Assembly (NCBI GenBank): GCA_046261875.1 | Contig: JBHENW010000102.1 | Span: 1 to 15,957, forward strand | Length of the DNA stretch: 15,957 nt | Reading direction: 5' to 3' | Source: JBHENW01 sp046261875 | GTDB lineage: Bacteria; Acidobacteriota; Thermoanaerobaculia; UBA5066; Gp7-AA6 | In this document: one piece after another, positions 6,086 through 13,787 of the stretch | Position numbering within the stretch: the first letter of the stretch is position 1 | Layout: each line of letters opens with the position of its first letter | The notes under the pieces: generated by a model | The model's database searches: none | What the model was told of the DNA's origin: nothing | What the model saw: only the letters and a program-made list of their open reading frames with translations | Made by a program: the position numbers and the translations under genes

Positions 6086-8116
6086 TCAGCCTCCGATTAT
6101 CTCAAGCATCTGCTCCCACGTCACCGTCCGAACCTTCAGCTCCGCCGCCCGGGCGGCTTTCGAGCCGGCATCCTCTCCGACGACGACGTAGTCGGTCTTC
6201 CGGGAAACGGAGCCGGCCACTCTGGCGCCGGCTTGCTCGAGGCGCCGGGCCGCCTCTTCCCGGGTGATCCCCGGGAGGGCTCCCGTCAGGACGACAATCC
6301 GGCCCGACAGCGTGCCGGGCGCGGCCGGAGGCGGGGCGCCCGACTGGAAACCGAGACCGTGCGCGCGGAGCCTCTCGATGAGCGCCGCGTGCCGGGGATG
6401 GCGAAACCATTCCACGACTGCCGCCGCGGTGTTCGGGCCGATGTCCTCGACTTCCTGGAGCTGCTCCTCGGTGGCGGACCCCAGCGCATCGACCGATCCG
6501 ATGCGCGAGGCCAGCGACCGCGCCGCGCGCTCCCCGACGTGGCGGATCCCGAGCGCGAAGAGGAGACGCGAGAGGTCGTTTTGCTTGCTCGCCTCGATCT
6601 CCGCGAGCAGGTTGGAGGCGGACTTCTCCCCCCAGCGTTCCAGGGAGACGAGGTCATCCGCCCGCAGGGCGTAGATCGAAGCGACGTCCGAAAGGAGCCT
6701 CTCGCGGAGGAGCTGGTCCGCCAGTTTCTCACCGAGCCCCTCGATGTTCATCGCTTTCCGGGAACAAAAGTGCCGGATCGCCTCCCGCACGACGGCCGGG
6801 CAGGCCGGATTCACGCACCGGGTCGCGACCTCCCCCTCCGCGCGCGACACCGGATCGCCGCAGACCGGACACCGGTCCGGCATGACGAACGGCGCGGAGC
6901 CTTCGGGCCGGCGGTCCAGCAGGACGCGCACGACCTTGGGGATGACGTCGCCCCCCTTCTCCACTACGACGGTGTCGCCGACCCGCACGTCCTTGCGCGA
7001 GAGGTCTTCGTAGTTGTGCAGGGTGGCGCGCTTGACCGTCGTGCCCGCGAGCTGCACGGGATCGAGGTGCGCCACCGGGGTGAGGATGCCCGTCCTCCCG
7101 ACCTGGACCGTGATGTCGCGGACCAGCGTCGTGGACTCCTGGGCGGGATACTTGTAGGCGAGGGCCCACCGGGGCGACTTGGACGTCGTACCGAGGCGTC
7201 GCTGGGCTTCCCGGTCGTCCACCTTGACGACGACGCCGTCCGTCTCGAAGTCGAGCTCGGCGCGCCGGTCGGCCCAAGCGGCGATGAACTCGCGGACCTC
7301 CCCGAGGTCGCGGCACCGCGCCCAGTGCGCGTGCACGGGGAAGCCGAGCTCCCGGAGGCGTTCGAGCGATTCCCCCTGCGTGCCCGGCATGCCCGGATCC
7401 TCGACGAGCGCATAGATCCAGGCGCGCAGCCCGCGCCGGGCGGTCACGCGCGAGTCGAGCAGGCGCATCGTGCCGGATGCGGCGTTGCGGGGGTTGGCGA
7501 AAAGGGGCTCGCCCGCCGCCTCCCGCGCCGCGTTCAACCGCTCGAAGGCCTTCTTCGTGTAGAAGACTTCCCCGCGCGCCTCGACGTGGCCGCGCTCGGG
7601 GATCTGGAGGGGGATGGACCGGATCGTCCGGACGTTCTCCGTCACGTCCTCGCCCCGCATGCCGTCGCCTCGGGTGGCCCCGCGCAGGAGCCGGCCGTTC
7701 TCGTATCGCAGCGAAATGGAAAGCCCGTCGATCTTGAGCTCCGCGATGTAACCGGCCGGGTCGCTCCCCAGCCCGCGGCGCACCCGCGTTTGCCAGGCCT
7801 CCGCTTCCTCCCAGGAGTAGGCGTTCTCCAACGACAGCATCGGCACGCGGTGCTCCACGGTCGCGAAACCTTCCGCGGGTTGGCCGCCGACGCGGCGGGT
7901 GGGTGAGTCCTCCGTGGCCAGCTCGGGATACCGCCTCTCCAGCGCGGCGAGCTCCTGCATGAGCTGATCGAACTGCGCGTCGGAAATCTCCGGGCGGTCG
8001 TCCACGTAGTAGAGACGCTCGTGACGCCGGATCTCGGCGCGCAGGGCTTCGACGCGGTCTCGCGCCTCCTCGGGCGCGCCGGCGTCCGCGCGCGCCGCAG
8101 GCGAATTTTCGCGCAT
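6086..8116 (-). CDS. ligA: NAD+-dependent DNA ligase LigA
   Basis: LigA seals nicks in replication and repair using NAD+. The 676-aa protein has the full domain set. Domain Ia carries the NAD-binding RLYYVDDRPEISD segment (about residues 34-46). The nucleotidyltransferase has catalytic K128 in ELKIDG. An OB fold (roughly 325-405) follows, then a four-Cys zinc site (C416, C419, C434, C439), helix-hairpin-helix repeats (about 440-590) and a C-terminal BRCT domain from about residue 600 (VVLTGALPGITREEA). I chose ATG 8116 (MRENSP) because a -10-like TAGCAT sits 7 bases upstream with no SD. ATG 8125 would add only three residues but would overlap that element. The frame stays open for about 1.47 kb upstream, but this is the antisense shadow of the peptidase gene. 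Confidence 0.96.
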   Translation of the reverse strand: MRENSPAARADAGAPEEARDRVEALRAEIRRHERLYYVDDRPEISDAQFDQLMQELAALERRYPELATEDSPTRRVGGQPAEGFATVEHRVPMLSLENAYSWEEAEAWQTRVRRGLGSDPAGYIAELKIDGLSISLRYENGRLLRGATRGDGMRGEDVTENVRTIRSIPLQIPERGHVEARGEVFYTKKAFERLNAAREAAGEPLFANPRNAASGTMRLLDSRVTARRGLRAWIYALVEDPGMPGTQGESLERLRELGFPVHAHWARCRDLGEVREFIAAWADRRAELDFETDGVVVKVDDREAQRRLGTTSKSPRWALAYKYPAQESTTLVRDITVQVGRTGILTPVAHLDPVQLAGTTVKRATLHNYEDLSRKDVRVGDTVVVEKGGDVIPKVVRVLLDRRPEGSAPFVMPDRCPVCGDPVSRAEGEVATRCVNPACPAVVREAIRHFCSRKAMNIEGLGEKLADQLLRERLLSDVASIYALRADDLVSLERWGEKSASNLLAEIEASKQNDLSRLLFALGIRHVGERAARSLASRIGSVDALGSATEEQLQEVEDIGPNTAAAVVEWFRHPRHAALIERLRAHGLGFQSGAPPPAAPGTLSGRIVVLTGALPGITREEAARRLEQAGARVAGSVSRKTDYVVVGEDAGSKAARAAELKVRTVTWEQMLEIIGG

Positions 8117-8123
8117 GCGCGGC

Positions 8124-8129
8124 ATGCTA
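8124..8129 (-). promoter_or_regulatory. -10-like element TAGCAT for leaderless ligA, overlapping the opposing -10
   Basis: On the minus strand TAGCAT is followed by 7 bases (GCCGCGC) and then the ligA ATG at 8116-8114. There is no SD. It shares the TA at 8128-8129 with the plus-strand -10 of the M1 peptidase gene. Confidence 0.5.
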
Positions 8130-8133
8130 CAGT
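8128..8133 (+). promoter_or_regulatory. -10-like element TACAGT for the leaderless M1 peptidase gene
   Basis: TACAGT is followed by 7 bases (CAGCGCG) and then ATG at 8141. It has no SD. A weak AT-rich patch, ATTTTC at 8105-8110, lies at -35 distance (17-base spacer) but matches TTGACA poorly. Confidence 0.5.
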
Positions 8134-8140
8134 CAGCGCG

Positions 8141-10111
8141 ATGCTCCGGGCAAAGGCGCGGATCATGCTTCTCGCTCTGGCGGGAAGCGCGTGGTTCCCC
8201 CTTGCGCGCGCCGCCGAGCTCACGCCGCCGATCGCCTCCTACCAGATCTCCTGCCGGCTCGACGCGGAGCGCAAGACGGTGGAGGGGACGGAGCTGCTCA
8301 CCTGGACCAACCGCACGCGCGCGACGGCGGAGACCCTCCAGTTCCATCTCTACCTGAATGCCTTCCGCAACACCCTTTCGACCTTTCACCGATCGGTCGG
8401 AGGCGCGCGCGACCCGCTGCCGGACTCCTGGGGATCGGTCGAGATCACGCGGATGAGCCTCGCGGATGGAACGGACCTGCTCCCCGGATTGCGTTACATC
8501 GCTCCGGACGACGGCAACCCGCACGACCGCACGGTCGCGGAGGTCCCGCTGCCGCGCCCGGTCGCACCGGGCGAGACTCTCCACGTCGCCATCGACTTCC
8601 GATCGCGGCTCCCGCGCGTCTCCAACCGCACCGGCTACAAGGGCGACTTCTTCTTCGTCGCGCAATGGTTCCCCAAGCTCGGCGTGCTCGAAGAGACCGG
8701 ATGGAACTGTCACCAGTTCGAGGCGCGCACGGAGTTCTTCGCCGACTTCGGCAACTACGACGTGACCATCGACGTGCCCGAGGAATATCGGGGGAAGGTC
8801 GGCGCGACCGGACGACAGGTGGAGGAGCGGCCGGCGCCGGGGAACCGGGTCCTCTACCGCTTCCGCCAGGAGAGCGTCCACGACTTCGCGTGGACCGCGG
8901 ACCCCGACTACCGGGTGCATCGCGACGTGTTCCGGGAGCCGGGCTTCCCGGAAGTCGAGCTGATCCTGTTCCTTCAGCCGGAGCACGCCGGACAGGAGGA
9001 GCGCCATTTCCGCGCGGCCAAGGCCGGCCTCTCCGGCTACGGCCGCGTGCTCGGGCCCTATCCCTACCCGACGCTCACGCTCGTGGACCCGCCGTGGGGA
9101 GCCCGCGGCGCCGGCGGCATGGAGTACCCGACTCTCATCACGTGCGGGACCTGGTGGAGCGCGCCGCTTTCCGTGCAGACCCCGGAGAGCGTGACCGTCC
9201 ACGAGTTCGGCCACCAGTATTTTTATGGCCTGCTCGCGACCAACGAGTTCGAGGAGCCCTGGCTCGACGAGGGTTTCAACAACTACATGCAGGCGCGCGT
9301 CCTCGCGAGCGCGTTCGGTCCGAACAACCCGGTCGTGTCGGTCTTCGGGTACCGCTTCGCGCTCGGCATTCCCATCCACCATCCCCTCGACTCCAACCGG
9401 CGCTATTTCGCCGGAGCGACGGCGGACTTCCTCGCGACGCCGAGCTACCGATATCGGGACCGCGACTCCTTCGCCCTGAACGCCTACAGCAAGACGGCCC
9501 TGACGATGGCCACGCTCGAGCGCCTCCTCGGCCGCCCGGCGATGGACCGCGCCCTGCGCCTCTACGCCGACCGGTGGCGCTTCCGCCACCCCCGAACGGC
9601 GGACTGGATCGCGGCGGTGCGGGACGCGACCGGACGAGACTGGGGATGGTTCTTCGAGCGGACGTTCTTCTCGTCGGGCGTGGTGGACTACGCCGTGGCG
9701 GAGGCGACGTCGCGGAGATCCGCTCCCCCGCGAGGCCTCTTCGAGAGCGGCGGCGCGCTCGTGGAGAAACGGCCGCCGGAGCTCGCCTCTCCCCGGGGTT
9801 TCGACACCCTCGTCACCGTGACCCGCGTCGGTGACGTGCCGATGCCCGTGGACATCCTGCTGCGGTTCGAAGGGGGCCGGACCTACCGATCCTCGTGGGA
9901 CGGCGAGGCCCGCTGGAAGCGGTTCCGGGTCGCGGGCGGGCCCCGCCTGATCGAAGCGCTCGTGGACCCGGAGGAGAAGATCCTGTTGGATGCCGACCGC
10001 ACGAACAACGGCCGGCGCGTCGAGGGGGATCCGCGCGCGGCCTCGCGCTGGACGGCGCGCAGCCTCTTCTGGATGCAGAACATCCTGGACTTCCTGACGG
10101 TGGTCTGGTGA
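8141..10111 (+). CDS. Secreted M1-family (gluzincin) metallopeptidase
   Basis: The protein is 656 aa. Residues 1-24 form a signal peptide: a basic start, a hydrophobic stretch LLALAGSAW, and a likely cleavage site after LARA. It should therefore act outside the cytoplasm. An N-terminal beta domain (about 30-230) is followed by the gluzincin catalytic domain. HEFGH lies at 354-358 and the third zinc ligand E377 at the canonical spacing within WLDEGFNNY. The usual GAMEN exopeptidase loop reads GGMEY, so the glutamate that binds the substrate N-terminus is kept but the Asn is Tyr. The large C-terminal domain of classical aminopeptidase N is reduced. ATG 8141 was chosen for the signal peptide and the -10 seven bases upstream; ATG 8165 is a weaker alternative. 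The stop overlaps the following gene (GTGA). Natural substrate is unknown. Confidence 0.92.
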   Translation: MLRAKARIMLLALAGSAWFPLARAAELTPPIASYQISCRLDAERKTVEGTELLTWTNRTRATAETLQFHLYLNAFRNTLSTFHRSVGGARDPLPDSWGSVEITRMSLADGTDLLPGLRYIAPDDGNPHDRTVAEVPLPRPVAPGETLHVAIDFRSRLPRVSNRTGYKGDFFFVAQWFPKLGVLEETGWNCHQFEARTEFFADFGNYDVTIDVPEEYRGKVGATGRQVEERPAPGNRVLYRFRQESVHDFAWTADPDYRVHRDVFREPGFPEVELILFLQPEHAGQEERHFRAAKAGLSGYGRVLGPYPYPTLTLVDPPWGARGAGGMEYPTLITCGTWWSAPLSVQTPESVTVHEFGHQYFYGLLATNEFEEPWLDEGFNNYMQARVLASAFGPNNPVVSVFGYRFALGIPIHHPLDSNRRYFAGATADFLATPSYRYRDRDSFALNAYSKTALTMATLERLLGRPAMDRALRLYADRWRFRHPRTADWIAAVRDATGRDWGWFFERTFFSSGVVDYAVAEATSRRSAPPRGLFESGGALVEKRPPELASPRGFDTLVTVTRVGDVPMPVDILLRFEGGRTYRSSWDGEARWKRFRVAGGPRLIEALVDPEEKILLDADRTNNGRRVEGDPRAASRWTARSLFWMQNILDFLTVVW

Positions 10112-11145
10112 CCACCCGTTTGACCGCCGGGCGCTGCTTTCTGCGGGGGCTCGGGCTCTCTCTCGGGCGCCCCTACCTCGCCCTGTCGCTCTGGTTGATC
10201 CAGTTACTGCTCGCCGCGGTCGTCATCCTGCCGATGAGCAACACGCTCCACGCGCAACTGGACCACTCCCCCGCCGCCGACCGCATGGTGGCGACACCCG
10301 ACTACGGCTGGTGGGAGACCTTCCGGCGCACGCATCCCGACGTGCTGGGGACGTTCCCGGAGCTCGCGGCCGGCCTGCTTTCGCCGGAAGGAGCCAGGAG
10401 CGCGGACGTCCGGGGACTGCGCGGCGTGGGCGCCGTCGCTCTGTCGCTGGCGGTCCTCGCGGCCATCGTGCACGCTTTCGCGCTCGGCGGAATCCTGGGG
10501 GCGCTGCGGGAGCCGAGCGCCTCGCTCGTGACCTTCTGCCGCGAAGGGATGCGCCGCTTCCCCGCGTTCCTCGCCTTCACGCTCGCCGCCGCCGCCGCCG
10601 CGCTCCTCGCCTACCGCTGGCTGTGGGTCGAAACCGGCCGGGCCATGAAGGACCGGGCCCTGGAGCTCGACTCGGAGCCGCAGGCCATGGCGCTCACCGC
10701 CGTCCGCCTGCTCGTCCTGCTCCTGGCGCTCGCCGCGATCAAGCTCCTCGCCGACTCGGTCCGGACGATCTGGGTGGCGAGGCCGGACCTTCCCCCGGTC
10801 TCGCGTTTTTTCGCGGGAGTGGCCGGGGCGCTTTCCCGTCCCGCGCGCCTCCTCGGCGTGCTCTTCCTCTATGCGCTGGTCACCGCGGCGCTCTACCTGC
10901 TCTGGCTGCTCCTGGATCCCTCCGCGGGCGGGGAAGCGCGCTTCGCTCTCGTTCCGCTCATCCTCACGCAGCAGGTTTTCGTTTTCCTCCGCCTGCTCGT
11001 GAAAGTCGGCTACTACGCGGGCGTCTCGGAGGCGCTGACGCGCATGCCCTCTCCCGAGTACTCCTACGTGTCGCCCGCCCGGCCCTCAGCGGCTCCCGGG
11101 GCTGCGGATGAACCCCTGCTCGAGGGGCCGTCCCGCGGCGTCTAG
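10108..11145 (+). CDS. Six-helix integral membrane protein of unknown function, coupled to the M1 peptidase gene
   Basis: A 345-aa protein starts at GTG 10108, which overlaps the peptidase stop as GTGA; the upstream-open frame to 9895 lies inside the peptidase gene and is ignored. Hydrophobic segments at about residues 24-44, 106-130, 152-174, 196-216, 247-270 and 279-300 suggest six membrane helices. A soluble loop of about 60 residues follows the first helix, and the C-terminal 40 residues are a disordered Pro/Ala/Ser tail. I see no catalytic motif, ATP-binding site or known transporter signature. The coupled start suggests a job linked to the peptidase, for example in the membrane near its exported product, but this is inference. 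Its last 60 bases overlap the end of the opposite-strand YdjM-like gene. Confidence 0.78.
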   Translation: MTTRLTAGRCFLRGLGLSLGRPYLALSLWLIQLLLAAVVILPMSNTLHAQLDHSPAADRMVATPDYGWWETFRRTHPDVLGTFPELAAGLLSPEGARSADVRGLRGVGAVALSLAVLAAIVHAFALGGILGALREPSASLVTFCREGMRRFPAFLAFTLAAAAAALLAYRWLWVETGRAMKDRALELDSEPQAMALTAVRLLVLLLALAAIKLLADSVRTIWVARPDLPPVSRFFAGVAGALSRPARLLGVLFLYALVTAALYLLWLLLDPSAGGEARFALVPLILTQQVFVFLRLLVKVGYYAGVSEALTRMPSPEYSYVSPARPSAAPGAADEPLLEGPSRGV

Positions 11146-12141
11146 CCGCACGCGATACACGAAGGGCTGCCTCCGGAACCGGCTCTCCCGGTCCCACGGT
11201 CCCGTGAACCACGGCAGAAAGCGCAGATCCTGCAGGGTGACGTGGGTCGTGCCGTCCGCCTGCTTCTGCACGGTCGCGAGGGGGAAACGGGCGAAGTCCA
11301 GGTAGATGCGCACCTCCGGCAGCGCATATACGGCGTCGAGGACCGGAGAGGCCGGAGGCTTGCGCCACCGCCGGACCCTCACGCGGCCGGGGGGAGGGTA
11401 TCCGTCGGCCAGGCTCTTCCAGATTTCCGAGAATCGGGTCGGGGGGTCAGGGCTGCCGTCGCCGCGGGCGAAGGGGCCGATGTCGAAGAATGCCGCGTGG
11501 ACTTCTCCTTCGTGCTCGGCCAGGCCGAGCCAGCGAAAGGGAGAGAGAAACTGCGGAAGAGCAGCCACGCGGGCGCCCGGCGGAGGACGGTCGATCGCCT
11601 TCCAGGTCGCCAGCGCGCGGGCGTGGAGGACGGCGCAAAAGGCGAGGTAGAGCAGGAGAAGGGACGCCCCGATCCGGGCGAGCAGCCGGCCGCGCGGCCG
11701 GAAGATGACCGCAGCCAGAAGTGAGAGCGCGACGATTCCGCTGAACACGGGATCCAGGATGAAGACCCAGTCGAGCGCGAAGCGGTGCCGCGTCAGGGGG
11801 ATCAGGAACATCGTTCCGAACGAGGTGATCCAGTCGAACAGGATGTGCGTCACGACTCCGACCGCCGCGAAGAGCCACAGAACCGCCAGCCGGGCGTGCG
11901 AGAACAGCCCGCGGACGACGAGCGCGATGGCGAGGGCCAAAAAAGGAAGCACGAGGAAGGAATGAGTCCAGCCGCGGTGGCTCCGCAGATACTCCAGCCG
12001 CTCCCCGAACGCAAAGAGGAAATCCAAATCGGGGATCATGGCGGACGCCATTCCGAGCACGAGCGCGGCGCGAGCGCCCGGCCGCTCGGTCAGCGCCCGT
12101 GTGAAGACCGAGCCCGCGATGCCATGGCTGACGGTGTCCAT
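11086..12141 (-). CDS. YdjM/DUF457-type membrane-bound metal-dependent hydrolase
   Basis: The 351-aa protein carries the histidine/aspartate set of the YdjM (LexA-binding inner-membrane, metal-dependent hydrolase) family. It opens with MDTVSHGIAG (H6), then has PDLDFL (D38, D40), HRGWTHS (H55, H60) and HILFDW (H99, D103). Hydrophobic helices fall at about residues 22-45, 62-80, 84-104, 124-148 and 153-174. The C-terminal 180 residues form a soluble, beta-rich domain with many aromatic and basic residues, larger than in short family members. Members are poorly characterised; hydrolase activity is predicted only, and E. coli YdjM is LexA-regulated. No LexA box is evident here. The ATG has no SD, and TATCAT lies 10 bases upstream. 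The 3' end overlaps the convergent membrane-protein gene by 60 bases. Confidence 0.88.
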   Translation of the reverse strand: MDTVSHGIAGSVFTRALTERPGARAALVLGMASAMIPDLDFLFAFGERLEYLRSHRGWTHSFLVLPFLALAIALVVRGLFSHARLAVLWLFAAVGVVTHILFDWITSFGTMFLIPLTRHRFALDWVFILDPVFSGIVALSLLAAVIFRPRGRLLARIGASLLLLYLAFCAVLHARALATWKAIDRPPPGARVAALPQFLSPFRWLGLAEHEGEVHAAFFDIGPFARGDGSPDPPTRFSEIWKSLADGYPPPGRVRVRRWRKPPASPVLDAVYALPEVRIYLDFARFPLATVQKQADGTTHVTLQDLRFLPWFTGPWDRESRFRRQPFVYRVRLDAAGRPLEQGFIRSPGSR

Positions 12142-12151
12142 GTGCGCGCGG

Positions 12152-12157
12152 ATGATA
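12152..12157 (-). promoter_or_regulatory. -10-like element TATCAT ahead of the YdjM-like gene
   Basis: On the minus strand TATCAT (five of six matches to TATAAT) lies 10 bases before the ATG at 12141. This would give a leader of only a few bases. It lies in the 65-base divergent gap shared with the flavoprotein gene; the flavoprotein has no equally good element, only an AT patch around 12154-12159. Confidence 0.42.
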
Positions 12158-12206
12158 AACGGCGCGGATCGGCTGTCCTGGCACGACTCTTGGACGGGCT
12201 CCCGTC

Positions 12207-13739
12207 ATGGAAACAGACTCCGGCAGCACCGTCTCGGTCTGGATGGCCACGGCGGAGGTCCCCGCGGGGCGGCCTCTGTCGCGCGACGAGCGCGCCGACG
12301 TGTGCGTCATCGGCGCGGGCATCTCGGGCCTGACGACAGCCTACCTCCTGGGGCGCGAGGGGCGATCGGTCGTCGTCATCGACGACGGTCCGCTGGCGGG
12401 AGGCGAGACCTGCCGGACCACGGCCCACCTCACCAACGTCATCGACGACCGGTACCGCTGGCTGGAGCAGGTCCATGGCGAAGAAGGCGCCCGTCTCGCC
12501 GCCGAAAGCCACACGGCCGCCATCGACCGCATCGAAGCGATTGCGCTCGAAGAAGCGATCGCGTGCGACTTCGCTCGGGTCGACGGGTACCTCTTCAACC
12601 CGCGCGAAGAGAAACAGGAAGACCTCCCCGAGGAGCTCGAGGCGGCGCGGCGCGCCGGGCTCTCCGGCGTGGAACTGCTGCCTCAGGTCCCCTGGGATTT
12701 CTTCGACACGGGGCCGTGCCTGCGCTTCCGCAACCAGGGGCAGTTCCATCCGTTGCTCTACCTGTCCGGGGTGGCCCGCGCCATCGAGCTCCGGGGGGGA
12801 AAGATCTACACGGGAACGCACGCGTCCGAAATCGCCGGCGGGTCCCCCGCGCAGGTGGCGACCTCTCAGGGGCCGGCAATCACCGCCGACGCCGTCGTCG
12901 TGGCGACGAACTCCCCCGTCAGCACGCGCGTCGCCATCCACACGAAGCAGGCCCCTTACCGTACCTACGTCATCGGAGCCCGCGTCCCCGCCGGGTCCAT
13001 TCCGGCCGCGCTCTACTGGGACACGCCCGATCCCTATCACTACATCCGTCTCCAGCGCGGCTCGAGACCCGGAGAGGAGATCCTCATCGTCGGCGGCGAA
13101 GATCACAAGACGGCGCACGAGGAGAACCCCTCTCAACGGCACGAGAACCTCGAGCGCTGGACGCGCGAGCGGTTCCCGATGGTGCAGGGCGTCGACTTCC
13201 GCTGGTCCGGCCAGGTTCTCGAGACCGTGGACGGCGTGGCGTTCATCGGAAAGAGCCCGGGAGCCGGCGAGAAGAGCGTCTACGTCGCCACCGGCGACTC
13301 CGGCATGGGCATGACCCACGGAACGATCGCGGGCATTCTGCTGACGGACCTGATCCTCGGCCGGGACAATCCCTGGGTGAAGCTCTACGATCCGTCGCGC
13401 GTTTCCCTCCGCGCCGCGGGCGAATTCGCCCGGGAGAACCTCGACGTGGCCACGCATTTCGCTTCGTACGTCTCCCCGGGCGACGCGGCCGACGTCGCGG
13501 AGATCCCCCCGGGGTCCGGTGCCGTCGTCCGCCGGGGGCTCAAGAAGATCGCCGCATACCGCGACCCCTCCGGCGCCTTGCACGAGCTGTCCGCCGTCTG
13601 CACGCACGTGGGATGCATCGTGCGCTGGAATTCCATGGAGAAGTCGTGGGACTGCCCCTGCCACGGCTCCCGATTCGATCCCGCGGGCCGCGTGCTCAAC
13701 GGTCCGGCGATCTCCCCGCTGGGCCCCGCGGAAGACTGA
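12207..13739 (+). CDS. FAD-dependent oxidoreductase (DadA-like) fused to a C-terminal Rieske [2Fe-2S] domain
   Basis: The 510-aa protein begins with an FAD-binding Rossmann motif, VCVIGAGISG (GxGxxG at 36-41), with the ribose-binding acid at the end of VVVID near 58. It continues with GGETCRTTAHLTN, a variant of the motif typical of YhfW-like Rieske flavoproteins. The substrate domain runs to about 420, with a second FAD motif in ATGDSGMGMTHG. A bc1-type Rieske domain occupies about 430-510: CTHVGC (C465, H467, C470) and CPCHGS (C483, C485, H486), so cluster ligands and the disulfide pair are both present. The arrangement suggests an amine or amino-acid dehydrogenase that passes electrons through its own Fe-S cluster; the substrate is unknown. 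No signal peptide or Tat motif is seen, so it is cytosolic. ATG 12207 has no SD; ATG 12243 is an alternative start. Confidence 0.92.
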   Translation: METDSGSTVSVWMATAEVPAGRPLSRDERADVCVIGAGISGLTTAYLLGREGRSVVVIDDGPLAGGETCRTTAHLTNVIDDRYRWLEQVHGEEGARLAAESHTAAIDRIEAIALEEAIACDFARVDGYLFNPREEKQEDLPEELEAARRAGLSGVELLPQVPWDFFDTGPCLRFRNQGQFHPLLYLSGVARAIELRGGKIYTGTHASEIAGGSPAQVATSQGPAITADAVVVATNSPVSTRVAIHTKQAPYRTYVIGARVPAGSIPAALYWDTPDPYHYIRLQRGSRPGEEILIVGGEDHKTAHEENPSQRHENLERWTRERFPMVQGVDFRWSGQVLETVDGVAFIGKSPGAGEKSVYVATGDSGMGMTHGTIAGILLTDLILGRDNPWVKLYDPSRVSLRAAGEFARENLDVATHFASYVSPGDAADVAEIPPGSGAVVRRGLKKIAAYRDPSGALHELSAVCTHVGCIVRWNSMEKSWDCPCHGSRFDPAGRVLNGPAISPLGPAED

Positions 13740-13775
13740 GCCGCCGCCGGGCGCGCCGTCCGGCGCGTGGGTCCT

Positions 13776-13781
13776 TATAAT
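13776..13781 (+). promoter_or_regulatory. Perfect -10 box TATAAT six bases before the REC-PilZ start codon
   Basis: TATAAT is a full consensus match in a very GC-rich gap, followed by TCCCGG and then ATG 13788. Transcription would begin at or next to the A of ATG, giving a leaderless mRNA. This is the clearest example of the recurring arrangement. Confidence 0.7.
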
Positions 13782-13787
13782 TCCCGG

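Noticed and set aside
5735..7906. 723-aa plus-strand ORF across the ligA region
   Set aside because: Antisense to ligA, which has all catalytic motifs; the translation is low-complexity Arg/Pro/Gly and resembles no protein family.
8021..8140. Upstream GTG start for the M1 peptidase (8021)
   Set aside because: It would place about 40 Arg-rich residues before a good signal peptide and would overlap ligA; ATG 8141 with the adjacent -10 fits better.
8117..9589. Minus-strand frame of ligA stays open about 1.47 kb upstream, as if ligA were a 1167-aa fusion
   Set aside because: The extension is exactly antisense to the well-supported M1 peptidase gene and has the Arg/Ala/Glu-rich composition of a high-GC shadow frame. 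LigA homology starts at MRENSP.
9895..10107. Upstream-extended start of the six-helix membrane protein
   Set aside because: The extension lies entirely within the peptidase gene and is Arg/Gly/Pro-rich shadow sequence; GTG 10108 in a GTGA overlap matches the coupling seen elsewhere in the window.
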